Assembly (NCBI GenBank): GCA_947493215.1
Contig: CANLQE010000001.1
Span: 744,001 to 808,000, forward strand
DNA: 64,000 bases
DNA from: an uncultured Sphingomonadaceae bacterium
Lineage (GTDB): Bacteria > Pseudomonadota > Alphaproteobacteria > Sphingomonadales > Sphingomonadaceae
Reading direction: 5' to 3'
Position numbers and translations under genes: made by a program. Positions within the stretch are counted from its first letter, which is position 1. Each line of letters begins with the position of its first letter. Of the stretch, positions 53,323-62,787 are shown piece after piece. The notes below the pieces were generated by a model. The model was not told the DNA's origin. It ran no database searches and worked only from the letters and a program-made list of their open reading frames with translations.

Positions 53323-54555
53323 TCAGGCCGCACGCTCGAAAGACTTATGTGCGATTAATCTTTGGTAAACAGGGTTGTAACGCAAAATGTTTGACGACCA
53401 GTTACGATCGGCCTCAACAAATTTCTTAGCGTTTTCAATAATTTGAGGCCATTGTTTCCTTTTTTGGAGCAATTCGGCCAGATTTTCTGCCATTTTTTCC
53501 GGTGATCCGGCGGGGAATAATGTTCCGGTGACGCCATTTTCGATCAGTTCGCGATGACCACCAATATCAGATGCCGCGACAATCCTGCCTTGGGCCATGG
53601 CTTCCAAAGGTTTCAGTGGTGTCACCAATTCGGTGAGCCGCATCGATTTACGCGGATAGACCATGACATCCATCAGGCCGTAATAGCGCTCTACCTCTTC
53701 ATGCGGCACGCGGCCGGTGAAGGTAATGGCGGAGGCGGCTGCCGACGCCCGCACCTGTTCTTTGAGCGTCTCTTCCATCGGGCCACCGCCAACCAGCAGC
53801 AGATGCGCCTCTGGACAATAATTCTGGAGCTTGGGCATGGCGGCGATCAGATCGTCGAGCCCTTCATAATCGTAAAAGCTGCCGATGAAGCCAAGGACTG
53901 ATTTACCGGCAAGACCCAATTTCGCTCTGAGCTCTTCATCGGGCGTGGGAGGCTTACCGAACAGGCTCATGTCCACGCCATTGGGTGAAACCGTGATTTT
54001 CTCTTTCGCGACACCGCGGGTCACCAGATCAGATTTCAGCCCTTCACAAATAACCGCAATCGAATCCGCACTATTCACAACATGGTTTTCGAGCTGGCGC
54101 GTCAGCCAATAGCGGGGACTGCCCTCTCGGCCGGTCCCGTTTCCAACCGCTGCATCTTCCCAGAAGGCGCGGATCTCATAGAGCAGCGGCAGGCCCATTT
54201 TCTGGGCCACGCGCAGGGCGGCAAGTCCATTTAATACCGGCGAATGAGCATGCAAAATATCCGGCTTCCATTCGCGGACCACCTCGGCAATACGGTCAGC
54301 AAATACCGATATCTCACGCCATTCGCGGACCGGGGATGGCCCTTGAACATCTGTCAGCGTGCGAAAGAAATCCAATCCATCGGCATGTTCCAGCGGGGCC
54401 TGTGCTTCATAGCCATGCTGATCCTGACGGACACCGGTAACCCCCGCGACGGCCATTCCGCTGGCGGCTTGGGCTTTCATGATCGCTCGGGTGCGAAAAC
54501 AATAGCCGCTGTGCAACGGCAGGCTGTGATCCAATATGTGCAAAATCCGCGTCAT
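53323..54555 (-). CDS. Exosortase-A-associated glycosyltransferase (GT4-like)
   Basis: This 410-residue GT-B enzyme begins MTRILHILDHSLPLHSGYCF and shows ILHAHSPVLNGLAALRVAQK, LLYEIRAFWEDAAVGNGTGR and VSPNGVDMSLF, the typical pattern of the PEP-CTERM/exosortase A-associated glycosyltransferases (TIGR04063-type, to my recollection). The C-terminal nucleotide-sugar domain follows (GFIGSFYDYEGLDDLIAAMP, MVYPRKSMRLTELVTPLKPL with the EX7E-like glutamates). It lies divergent from the O-glycosylation ligase-like gene with the small peptide gene between them. No exosortase is present in the window. Confidence 0.85.
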   Translation of the reverse strand: MTRILHILDHSLPLHSGYCFRTRAIMKAQAASGMAVAGVTGVRQDQHGYEAQAPLEHADGLDFFRTLTDVQGPSPVREWREISVFADRIAEVVREWKPDILHAHSPVLNGLAALRVAQKMGLPLLYEIRAFWEDAAVGNGTGREGSPRYWLTRQLENHVVNSADSIAVICEGLKSDLVTRGVAKEKITVSPNGVDMSLFGKPPTPDEELRAKLGLAGKSVLGFIGSFYDYEGLDDLIAAMPKLQNYCPEAHLLLVGGGPMEETLKEQVRASAAASAITFTGRVPHEEVERYYGLMDVMVYPRKSMRLTELVTPLKPLEAMAQGRIVAASDIGGHRELIENGVTGTLFPAGSPEKMAENLAELLQKRKQWPQIIENAKKFVEADRNWSSNILRYNPVYQRLIAHKSFERAA

Positions 54556-54664
54556 GGCGCAATTCTCTGCCTGAAAAGGATTAACGCTCCGTCAACCCAA
54601 AGCCTGTATCGCACGGCTTTAGAGATATGAATCTAATGTATGAGCTGAGGCCGCCTAATCCGAT

Positions 54665-54832
54665 ATGATCGATAATTTCTCCATCGCTCTGACCCACGGT
54701 TTGCTGCTGATTGCGGTATGGCGGCTGATTCATCGACCCGACCTTGATTTAGAAGACCCCCCAGAGCCGGATGCCGAACCAGAGGGCTTTCATGCCCCAA
54801 GCGGCCAGCAGCGGGGGCAACGCGATGCGTGA
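54665..54832 (+). CDS. 55-residue membrane peptide overlapping the ligase start
   Basis: The short gene MIDNFSIALTHGLLLIAVWR continues with an Asp/Glu/Pro-rich tail (PDLDLEDPPEPDAEPEGFHA) and ends in TGA at 54830-54832, overlapping the ligase start ATG at 54825 by 8 bp. One membrane helix (about 7-22) and an acidic C-terminal half. The overlap implies that ligase translation is coupled to it. I recognise no family; small subunits of exosortase-associated ligases of this kind are not described to my knowledge. Confidence 0.6.
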   Translation: MIDNFSIALTHGLLLIAVWRLIHRPDLDLEDPPEPDAEPEGFHAPSGQQRGQRDA

Positions 54833-56219
54833 TCTTGTTTTTGTCGCCTATCTGCTGGCATTACTGTTTCTGGCGTTTAAGCGGCCGTTTATCTTCACAT
54901 TGGTCTATGCTTATATCGACATTGTCGCGCCCCAGCGGCTCAGCTATTTCCTGCTCAATTCCATACCCTTGTCGTTGATCGTCTTTGGAATGGCTTTCCT
55001 CGGCTATATGGTGGCCGATGACAAGAAAGACAGCCGCTTTTCGGTGCGTCAGGGGGCGATGGTTTTGCTGCTGCTCTATTGCGGATACACGTCGTTCCAA
55101 GGGGCGTTGCCCGAAGACGCGATGGAGAAATGGGACTGGGTCTGGAAAGCCTTGGTTTTCGCGATCTTCCTGCCACTGACCTTGCGGACCAAACTCAGGA
55201 TCGAGGCGCTAACCCTGTTCATGGTCCTGTGTGCCGCGACGCTGATCATCACCGGCGGGATTAAGACGCTGGGTTCCGGCGGGGGCTATGGCGCGCTGGT
55301 GCTATTGATAGATGATAATGCCGGGCTTTATGAAGGCTCGATTATCTCGATGGTCGCGATTGCGATTATTCCTCTGATGCTGTGGCTTTCCAAGCATGGG
55401 ACAATTTTTCCACCCGACTGGCGGGTCAAATATTTCACTATGGCCTTGGTATTTGCCGCCTTGCTGATCCCCGTGGGGACACAAGCGCGCACCGGGCTAG
55501 TCTGTATTGCGGTGTTGGCTGTTCTGCAGCTGCGCTTCGTTAAATATCGTTTCCTCTATGCGGGGCTGGCGGTGACCGCAGGCCTGATGGCGATCCCGTT
55601 CCTGCCGCAGAGTTTTTCCGAACGCATGGGGACGATCCAGAATTACAAGGCCGATGAATCCGCCTCTACCCGCATCGCCGTGTGGCAATGGACCATCGCC
55701 TATGCCAATGCCAATCCGATGGGCGGTGGTTTTAATGTCTATCGGCTTAACAAGCTGCGTTACGAGCTGGCACCGGACAAGAAGGCCAGCGAGCCAGAAC
55801 AAGAATATGACTATGAACTGGAAGACGAAGGCCCGATCGAAGTGATCGATGAAGCGCGCGCCTTTCACAGCAGCTATTTCGAGATGTTGGGCGAGCAAGG
55901 CTATCCCGGTCTTGCCCTTTGGTTGTTCATTCACCTGGGCGGCATCTGGCGCATGGAGGTGCTCCGGCGGCGCTATTGCAAGACCAAGAAACAGGGCGAG
56001 CTGTGGGTCGCCCCCCTCGCCATTGGGCTGCAAAATGCACATATCATCTATATGGTCGGATCGCTGTTTGTTGGCGTCGCGTTTCAGCCTTTTGTCTATA
56101 TGTTAGTCGCTCTGCAAATTGGTCTCGACACTTATTTGAGCCGCCGCGCACAGGAAGCGAAATGGAGCCCGATTGCCAAACATCTGCCTGCCGGTAAATG
56201 GTCCGGTGCCACTTCCTGA
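54825..56219 (+). CDS. Putative O-glycosylation ligase, exosortase A system-associated
   Basis: The start MRDLVFVAYLLALLFLAFKR at 54825 is the family start; an ATG at 54771 upstream would add a non-family extension. The 464-residue protein has about ten membrane helices. A large periplasmic loop (about 280-365) includes SASTRIAVWQWTIAYANANP and AFHSSYFEMLGEQGYPGLAL, where the histidine-containing HSSYFEMLGEQG corresponds to the Wzy/WaaL motif (TIGR03097/DUF5935-type). Such proteins likely glycosylate exosortase-sorted proteins or assemble the associated polysaccharide. No PEP-CTERM substrate gene is present in the window. Confidence 0.87.
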   Translation: MRDLVFVAYLLALLFLAFKRPFIFTLVYAYIDIVAPQRLSYFLLNSIPLSLIVFGMAFLGYMVADDKKDSRFSVRQGAMVLLLLYCGYTSFQGALPEDAMEKWDWVWKALVFAIFLPLTLRTKLRIEALTLFMVLCAATLIITGGIKTLGSGGGYGALVLLIDDNAGLYEGSIISMVAIAIIPLMLWLSKHGTIFPPDWRVKYFTMALVFAALLIPVGTQARTGLVCIAVLAVLQLRFVKYRFLYAGLAVTAGLMAIPFLPQSFSERMGTIQNYKADESASTRIAVWQWTIAYANANPMGGGFNVYRLNKLRYELAPDKKASEPEQEYDYELEDEGPIEVIDEARAFHSSYFEMLGEQGYPGLALWLFIHLGGIWRMEVLRRRYCKTKKQGELWVAPLAIGLQNAHIIYMVGSLFVGVAFQPFVYMLVALQIGLDTYLSRRAQEAKWSPIAKHLPAGKWSGATS

Positions 56220-56289
56220 TATTCACGTCCTGTCATCAGTTTTGACACAAAGCAGATGACAGATGTTGTTCTTCCGCTACCATCTGCCG

Positions 56290-57285
56290 ATGACGTCACC
56301 TATCGATCCATTATCTGTATCGGCGAGCGCGGAACGCTGGCCCGTCAACGGGTCTTTCATCATCAGCCGCGGCGCGAAAACCCATGTCGATGTCCTCCTC
56401 TGCACCATCAGCGACGGCCGGCATAGCGGGATTGGCGAGGCTACACCGATCTATTATGAAGGCGAAACAGCCGATAGCTGCATCGCCGCAATAGAGGCAT
56501 TTGCCCGCGCCCATGCCGGTTTCGACCGCCAGATGTTGCTCGACTACATGCCGAGAGGCGCCGCGCGCAATGCGCTCGACTGCGCGCTGTGGAATCTGGA
56601 ATGCCAACAAACCGGACAGCCGTTATGGCGGCAAGCCGCCTTGCCCGAACCGCGCGCGCTGACTTCTGCCTTTACCATCTCGCTCAGCGACCCGGCCAAA
56701 ATGGAGGCCGATGCCCGCGCTGCATCCACTACTCATAGCCTGCTGAAGCTCAAGCTGTCGGGCAGCGATGATCATGCACGGGTTGCCGCCGTCCATCGCG
56801 GTGCCCCCGATGCACGGTTGATAGTCGACGCTAATGAAAGCTGGAATGATCTCGACATTGCTGAAGAAGCTCGCACTCTTGTCCAATGGGGCGTCGAGCT
56901 GATTGAACAGCCGGTGAGCGCAGGGCGCGATGACCTTCTTGCCGATGTGCGATCCCCCATACCGCTTTGCGTCGATGAAAGTTGTCATACCAGCGCTGAT
57001 ATCCCCCGCCTTGCGCCTTTTTATCAGGCGGTGAATATCAAGCTCGACAAGGCAGGTGGGCTTACCGAATCAATCCGTATCGCTGATGCAGCAGAGCAAG
57101 CCGGACTGAAACTCATGGTGGGTTGTATGCTCTCTACGTCGCTCGCGATCCGGCCGGCCTTTGCGCTGGCCCAGCGTGCCGAGTGGGTTGATCTAGACGG
57201 GCCGCTGCTGTTGGCGAGGGACCGCCATCCCGCGATGCAATTTGCCGGCGGTAAGGTGATGATGGGCAATGAAAGCGCGGAATAA
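56290..57285 (+). CDS. Dipeptide epimerase (L-Ala-D/L-Glu epimerase-like, enolase superfamily)
   Basis: This about 331-residue enzyme has an N-terminal cap (ERWPVNGSFIISRGAKTHVD) and a TIM-barrel with the enolase-superfamily residues: catalytic KLK near LLKLKLSGSD, metal-binding VDANESW, IEQPV and CVDESC, and the opposing lysine in VNIKLDKAGGL. These match muconate-lactonizing subgroup dipeptide epimerases, which recycle murein peptides. The substrate is inferred from family. Start: ATG 56290 is close to the family N-terminus; ATG 56263 would add nine residues. Confidence 0.9.
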   Translation: MTSPIDPLSVSASAERWPVNGSFIISRGAKTHVDVLLCTISDGRHSGIGEATPIYYEGETADSCIAAIEAFARAHAGFDRQMLLDYMPRGAARNALDCALWNLECQQTGQPLWRQAALPEPRALTSAFTISLSDPAKMEADARAASTTHSLLKLKLSGSDDHARVAAVHRGAPDARLIVDANESWNDLDIAEEARTLVQWGVELIEQPVSAGRDDLLADVRSPIPLCVDESCHTSADIPRLAPFYQAVNIKLDKAGGLTESIRIADAAEQAGLKLMVGCMLSTSLAIRPAFALAQRAEWVDLDGPLLLARDRHPAMQFAGGKVMMGNESAE

Positions 57286-57314
57286 GACGCCGCTGTGAAG
57301 TTTTGTCAGCGGTT

Positions 57315-58088
57315 TTAGAAGCCCTGCACAGACCCGCCGTCCACCTGAATGGACGTTCCTGTGATATAGCTAGCGGCTTCTGATCCCAGGAAGATTGCGA
57401 GATTGGCGATTTCTTGTGGTTGGCCGATCCGTTGCATGGGGATTTGCGACGCGATTCCGGCAGCAATCTCTTCTGTGCTCTTACCCGACGCCGCGGATTG
57501 CTGCTCGAGAATTTGGGTGACCCGGTCGGTATCTGTAAAACCGGGACAAACCGTATTGACCAGCACATTGTCACCCGCGACCTGATTGGCGAGGGTTTTG
57601 GCCCAACCCAAGACAGCCATCCTGATACTATTGGACAGCGTAAGCCCCGGAACCGGCTGTTTTACGCCAGAGGACGAGATATTGATGACACGACCCCATT
57701 TTTGGGCACGCATATGCGGCAGCACCAAACGCGTTGCACGGACAACGGACATTAAGGTCAGTTCTATGGCCGCATTCCAATCCTCGTCCGCCAAGTTTTC
57801 AAAAAGACCTGGTGGTGGGCCGCCTGCATTATTTACCAATATATCAATACCGCCAAATTCAGCCGTGACCGCATCGATGACTCGATCAATATCGTCTGCT
57901 TTTGAAACGTCGCCGGTAAGCGCCAAACAGCCGGGCATCTGCGCAGCGGCCGCATCGAGCGCGTCTTGCGATCGCCCACAAATGGCGACTTTCGCGCCGC
58001 ATTTGTGAAATCCCAATGCCGTGGCCAATCCGATACCCTTGCTACCGGCGGTGACGAGGACAGTTTTATTTTCTAGCTGTAGATCCAT
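57315..58088 (-). CDS. Short-chain dehydrogenase/reductase
   Basis: Start at 58088 (MDLQLENKTVLVT), at the first beta-strand; the frame opens upstream to 58178 but without family sequence. The 257-residue protein has TAGSKGIG (a variation of TGxxxGIG, with Ala in place of Gly), NNAGGPPPGLF, the Ser in INISSSG and an NSIRMAVLGWAKTLA stretch. The canonical active-site Tyr of YxxxK is replaced: the LSNSIRMAV position has Ser-Ile-Arg where Y-x-x-x-K would stand. Members of this divergent SDR group are found next to 3-oxoacyl reductases, but activity here is unproven. Convergent with the epimerase gene. Confidence 0.83.
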   Translation of the reverse strand: MDLQLENKTVLVTAGSKGIGLATALGFHKCGAKVAICGRSQDALDAAAAQMPGCLALTGDVSKADDIDRVIDAVTAEFGGIDILVNNAGGPPPGLFENLADEDWNAAIELTLMSVVRATRLVLPHMRAQKWGRVINISSSGVKQPVPGLTLSNSIRMAVLGWAKTLANQVAGDNVLVNTVCPGFTDTDRVTQILEQQSAASGKSTEEIAAGIASQIPMQRIGQPQEIANLAIFLGSEAASYITGTSIQVDGGSVQGF

Positions 58089-58342
58089 GTGCCAATATGT
58101 GGCGTAATAAAGCGCAGATGTATAGTGCTGTTGAATCCCGTGGGAATGGCGTGTCAGCGAAATCCTGAAAGCAGGCATTAGGAACCATCCAGACCCCAGT
58201 GATCTGGCTCACTGAAGTTTCCATTTCAATTGTTATCAAACATCAGAGTTCAATTTTTAGAGATAGCACTTACGAGTGAAATAGGCAGGCTGACTTGTCT
58301 TGGGTCCTCATCCATGCTTGTAAGTAAAAAGGGGAGAGCGTT

Positions 58343-59515
58343 ATGATAGACGAGAAAAATAGTTTGATCGCCAGGGTTAAGGGCATATTATTGAGCCCTA
58401 AGACAGAATGGCCGGTCATTGATGGTGAAACAGCATCCATTGCCGATATCTACAAATCCTACATTCTTCCCCTCGCTGCAATTGGGCCTGTTGCAACATT
58501 GATTCATTCGTTGGTCTTTGGATATGGTGCTTTTGGTATCTCGTACCGCCCGTCCTTTATCAGCGCTATATCAACAGCAATCATCAGCTATCTGGCGACG
58601 CTCGTCATTGTTTATCTTTTGGCGCTGTTGATTGATTTTTTGGCGCCGAAATTTGGAGCCACGCCCAATCGAGACAAAGCTTTTAAGGTTGCTGCCTATA
58701 GTGCAACGGCCGGTTGGGTCGCGGCCATTTTCAACCTTATTCCGGGTTTGGGGATGCTCTCTATTCTGGGCCTTTACAGCATTTATCTGTTATATATCGG
58801 CCTGCCCATATTGATGAAAGTGCCGGAAGACAAGAGCGCGGTTTATACCATTGTGATCGTTGTTTCCGCCGCTGTTGCCGGGTTCATCCTGAGCGCCATC
58901 ATGGCACCTTTGATGCTACTCTTTTCCGGCGGACCGTCCCTCCTCAACGATGATAGCTCCATGTCCGGAACCGTTTCCGTGCCCGGTGTTGGTTCTCTTG
59001 ATCTTGGCAAACTGGAAGAAGCGGGTAAAAAAATGGAAGCGGCCAGCGAGCGGGCACAAAATGGCGCGGCGACCCCGCCAACGCCGCCTGATCAGTTGCT
59101 AAAATTATTGCCGGCCAGTTTGCCCAACGGTTTATCGCGCTCTGGTTTTGAAACGAATAGCGGTTCCGTTGCCGGCATTGGCGGATCAACGGCCGAAGCC
59201 ACCTATGGCACGGGCGAGAATCAAATCACGCTTCAGGTAACCGACCTCGGCGCAGCGGCTGGACTTGCCGCTCTGGGCGGCGCGCTGAATATTGAATCGC
59301 AAAAACAGACAGGTACGGTCGAAGAAAGAACCGGCACAGTTGACGGACGCATGACAACCGAGCGTTATGACAGCAGCAGCAAGAGAGGTCGCTACGGCAC
59401 TATTTTTGCCGATCGCTTCAATGTTGAGGCCAAAGGCAAGGTCGATTCGATCGACGTGTTGAAAGCGGCAGTCACGGCTATTGATTTGCAAACAATGGAA
59501 AGTTTAGCGGAATAG
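58343..59515 (+). CDS. Yip1-family membrane protein
   Basis: This 390-residue protein begins with ARVKGILLSPKTEWPVIDGE, a standard YIP1 start, and has about five membrane helices up to residue 190 (YILPLAAIGPVATLIHSLVF, FISAISTAIISYLATLVIVY, LAALIDFLAPKFG-type loop, YIGLPILMKVPEDKSAV). The C-terminal half is soluble: a Pro/Ala-rich linker (GAATPPTPPDQLLKLLPASL) and a domain of about 120 residues with ITLQVTDLGAAAGLAALGGA. The function is unknown. Ribosome site GGGGAGAG lies before ATG 58343. The 254 bp upstream hold no gene. Confidence 0.85.
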   Translation: MIDEKNSLIARVKGILLSPKTEWPVIDGETASIADIYKSYILPLAAIGPVATLIHSLVFGYGAFGISYRPSFISAISTAIISYLATLVIVYLLALLIDFLAPKFGATPNRDKAFKVAAYSATAGWVAAIFNLIPGLGMLSILGLYSIYLLYIGLPILMKVPEDKSAVYTIVIVVSAAVAGFILSAIMAPLMLLFSGGPSLLNDDSSMSGTVSVPGVGSLDLGKLEEAGKKMEAASERAQNGAATPPTPPDQLLKLLPASLPNGLSRSGFETNSGSVAGIGGSTAEATYGTGENQITLQVTDLGAAAGLAALGGALNIESQKQTGTVEERTGTVDGRMTTERYDSSSKRGRYGTIFADRFNVEAKGKVDSIDVLKAAVTAIDLQTMESLAE

Positions 59516-59564
59516 ATGGGCCTGATATTCTGCGGATAGCAAGTCTCGGCGCATGCCTGTTTTG

Positions 59565-61178
59565 TTAAACTAATAGCTCAAATTCACCGGCCTCGAACGC
59601 CTCGACGAGTTTGAACTTTTGAATTTTGCCAGAGCCGGTCAGCGGCCAGTCGGACACGCCGATCCAATAGGCAGGTGTCTTTTGCGGCGACAATCGTTCG
59701 CGGATAAAGGCCTTTAGATCATCTGCGCGCAATGGTGCCTCAGAGCTGCTGCGGAAAAAGCATGCGACTTGCTCTCCCCATTTCTCGTCCGGGATGCCGA
59801 CGACGGCGACTTCGCCAATCGCTTCATGTTCCAGCATCGCGTTTTCAATCTCTGCCGGAAATAAATTCTCGCCGCCGCGAATGATCATCTCTTTGACGCG
59901 GCCGGTAATTTTGACATAGCCGCGCGCATCCATGCGCCCAAGATCGCCCGTATGCAGCCAGCCTTCGCTATCTATGGCAGCGGCGGTTGCTTCGGGATTG
60001 TCATTATAGCCGAGCATCACGCTGTACGCGCGGGCGCAAATTTCCCCCTGCTCGCCAATCGGCAAGACGGTGTTGGTTTGGGGATCGCGGATGGAAATTT
60101 CTGTATGGGCGGCTGGCTGGCCAATGGTCGTTGTTAGGTCCTCAAGGGAATCTTCGTACCACGCCTGTGTCAGCACGGGCGATGTTTCGGTCTGACCGTA
60201 GACGATCTGAACCGGCGCGCCGAATACGTCTTTGGCATCGCGGCATAGCTGCGGCGCAACCATCGCCCCGCCCGACATGATCCGCTGGGTAGACGAAACG
60301 TCTTGCCCCGAACGGCGCACTTCATCGATTAGGGCGACCAGCATCGTTGGCACGCCCAATATGAATTTGGCGCGCTCGCTCTCGATGACGTTGGCAATCA
60401 CTGCAGGGTCAAACATCGGGGCGAGCAACATGGTGCCGCACCGGCCAAAGCCGCCTAGCACAAGGATGGCGCAGCCCGTCGTATGGAATAGTGGCATGGT
60501 GTGGACGAAAATATCGCCTTGCTCCATTCCGCCTCGTGCCATCGTATCAACACCGTTCCGGACAAGACCGTTATGATGGAGCACCGCGCCTTTTGGGAAA
60601 CCGGTTGTGCCGGACGTATATTGCAGCTGCACAGCGTCTCGCGGATTGGGGTCACGCAGGACGCCGCTATCCTCCCCTGCATAAAGCGCATCATGGTCGC
60701 TCAATAATATGCGGTGTTTGATGGTTGCAATCTCGTCGCATACCGCGTCTGCAATTTCCTGCATCGGGTTGCCCCGAAAATCGGCGACATAATAAATGGC
60801 TTCGGAGCGAGACTGTTCGAGGACATATTTCAGCTCGCGCTTTTGATAAGCAGGATTGACGGTGACCAGCGTGATCCCGGCAAGACCGCAGGCCAGTTCC
60901 AACAGTACCCATTCCGGTATATTATTGGCATAAACCGCGACGCGAGCGCCTTCTGCGTGACGGCTCGCCAGCGCGCGGGCCAGCCGCTCCGCATCGTTCA
61001 GCAGCTCGGCATAGGTCCAAGTGCGGGCAACTGCCCCTTTATAGGTTAGTTCTTTGAGCGCCGGTTGATCCGCGGCTCGCTCGGCCGATTGGCGCAGCAT
61101 ATCGCCAACGGTCATAGGCGATGGTTCCGGACCGCCCTGCGCTGGGAAATAGGATTCGGTTAGCGCAACTTCATACAT
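59565..61178 (-). CDS. Long-chain-type acyl-CoA synthetase (AMP-binding)
   Basis: This 537-residue ANL-superfamily enzyme has the P-loop LQYTSGTTGFPKGAVLHHNG (about 190-209), YGQTETSPVLTQA, the RTGDLG-like LHTGDLGRMDARGYV and IRGGENLFPAEIEN, with the C-terminal lysine in LTGSGKIQKFKLVE. These are features of fatty-acyl-CoA ligases (FadD/DitJ-like). GGAGG lies six bases before the ATG. It converges on the Yip1 gene and follows the pyruvate kinase gene on the same strand with a 69-bp gap. Confidence 0.92.
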   Translation of the reverse strand: MYEVALTESYFPAQGGPEPSPMTVGDMLRQSAERAADQPALKELTYKGAVARTWTYAELLNDAERLARALASRHAEGARVAVYANNIPEWVLLELACGLAGITLVTVNPAYQKRELKYVLEQSRSEAIYYVADFRGNPMQEIADAVCDEIATIKHRILLSDHDALYAGEDSGVLRDPNPRDAVQLQYTSGTTGFPKGAVLHHNGLVRNGVDTMARGGMEQGDIFVHTMPLFHTTGCAILVLGGFGRCGTMLLAPMFDPAVIANVIESERAKFILGVPTMLVALIDEVRRSGQDVSSTQRIMSGGAMVAPQLCRDAKDVFGAPVQIVYGQTETSPVLTQAWYEDSLEDLTTTIGQPAAHTEISIRDPQTNTVLPIGEQGEICARAYSVMLGYNDNPEATAAAIDSEGWLHTGDLGRMDARGYVKITGRVKEMIIRGGENLFPAEIENAMLEHEAIGEVAVVGIPDEKWGEQVACFFRSSSEAPLRADDLKAFIRERLSPQKTPAYWIGVSDWPLTGSGKIQKFKLVEAFEAGEFELLV

Positions 61179-61247
61179 GGACGGCCTCCTGATTAAATTT
61201 CAGGCTAACTGTTGTGTGAAGCCATGTCTAGCGCTGGCGTGATGGCT

Positions 61248-62699
61248 CTAGCTGCGCTTTAATTCATCCCCACTCAATCGCACCACGTGCAGCAAGTTGG
61301 TTGATCCCGGCGTTCCAAACGGAACGCCCGCGCAAACAATCAATCGCGACCCGGCTTTGCCCAATTTGTGACGCAGCGCCATGCGTTTTGCTTTGGCAAT
61401 CATTTCCTCAAAATTGCTGACATCACGCGTGACGACAGCATGGGCGCCCCATAGCAGGCCGACCCGCCGCGCGGTGTGGCGATCTGGCGTCAGCACCAAT
61501 AACGGCACGGACGGGCGTTCGCGGGCCATGCGCCGCGCCGTGGATCCCGATTTGGTGAAACAGACAATCGCGGATGTCTTCACTGTACGCGCGATATTAT
61601 AGCTTGCGGCGGCGAGGGCATCGGCGGTTGTTTCATCCGGCACAGTCTCGGTAAAATGGACCCGCTCGGCATAAGACGCATCGCTTTCGACTTGCATCGC
61701 GATTCGGTCCATCATCGTTGCTGCTTCGATTGGCCAGTCACCGACCGCTGATTCCGCAGAAAGCATGATCGCATCCGCGCCGTCATAAATTGCGGTGGCA
61801 ACGTCTGATACCTCGGCGCGTGTTGGCGTCGGAGATGTAATCATCGATTCAAGCATCTGCGTCGCGACGACCACGGGCCGGCCAAGTTTACGGGCCGCAG
61901 CGACAATTTTCTTTTGCAGCGGCGGCACTTGTTCGGGCAGTAATTCAACACCGAGATCGCCGCGCGCGACCATCACCGCATCCGACAATTCCAATATTTC
62001 TTCAAGCCGGTCGATCGCCGCTGGCTTTTCGATTTTGGAGAGCAAAGCCGCCTTGCCGCCAATCAGTCGCCGGGCTTCGGCAACATCTTCCGGGCGTTGG
62101 ACAAAACTCAGCGCAATCCAGTCGACATCCTGTTCCAGCGCGAAGGTCAGGTCCTTGCGATCCTTGTTGGTGAGCGAGCTGACCGGCAGCACCACTTCGG
62201 GAACATTCACGCCCTTGCGATCGGATATCGGGCCACCGACAATCACCTTGGTCTCGACACTCTTGCCGTCCGTCTTGGTAACTTCCAGCCGGATTTTTCC
62301 GTCATCGAGCAACAGGGTATGCCCGGGTTCCAGCGTTTCGATAATTTCCCGGTGGGGCAGTGTTACCCGCTTGGCGTCACCTTTTTTCTTTTGCAGATCA
62401 AGCGAGAATTTTGCGCCGGTTTCCAGCGTGACGGGTGCTTTTGAGAAGGTGCCGATACGCAGCTTTGGTCCCTGCAAATCCGCAAGAATCGTTATCGGGC
62501 GCCCAACCTTTTTTTCCAGCGCGCGGATGGATACCACATTTTTTGCATGAGCGGCATGCTCGCCGTGACTCATGTTCATGCGAAAGGCATCGACGCCCGC
62601 TTTATACATTTTCTCGATCATCTCGGGACTGCCGCTGGCCGGACCGAGAGTCGCGAGCACCTTTACTTTGCGGTCGCGGGAGAACATATGCGATGCCAT
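61248..62699 (-). CDS. pyk: Pyruvate kinase
   Basis: This 483-residue enzyme has the canonical parts: MNMSHGEHAAHAKNV, the catalytic ILADLQGPKLRIG, DGKIRLEV, metal/substrate motif LSKIEKPAAIDRLEEILELS (with Lys and Glu), MVARGDLGVELL and VVVATQMLESM, then the regulatory C-terminal domain. It makes ATP and pyruvate from phosphoenolpyruvate. Length and order are normal. It lies upstream of the acyl-CoA synthetase gene and diverges from the DUF1244 gene. Confidence 0.97.
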   Translation of the reverse strand: MASHMFSRDRKVKVLATLGPASGSPEMIEKMYKAGVDAFRMNMSHGEHAAHAKNVVSIRALEKKVGRPITILADLQGPKLRIGTFSKAPVTLETGAKFSLDLQKKKGDAKRVTLPHREIIETLEPGHTLLLDDGKIRLEVTKTDGKSVETKVIVGGPISDRKGVNVPEVVLPVSSLTNKDRKDLTFALEQDVDWIALSFVQRPEDVAEARRLIGGKAALLSKIEKPAAIDRLEEILELSDAVMVARGDLGVELLPEQVPPLQKKIVAAARKLGRPVVVATQMLESMITSPTPTRAEVSDVATAIYDGADAIMLSAESAVGDWPIEAATMMDRIAMQVESDASYAERVHFTETVPDETTADALAAASYNIARTVKTSAIVCFTKSGSTARRMARERPSVPLLVLTPDRHTARRVGLLWGAHAVVTRDVSNFEEMIAKAKRMALRHKLGKAGSRLIVCAGVPFGTPGSTNLLHVVRLSGDELKRS

Positions 62700-62787
62700 T
62701 GAAGATTCCTGTTTTGGTGCGTTGAATTGACGCCTGTTAGGGCCGAATCATGACAGGAAAAAAACAAAAAGCAACGGAAGCATTTTT

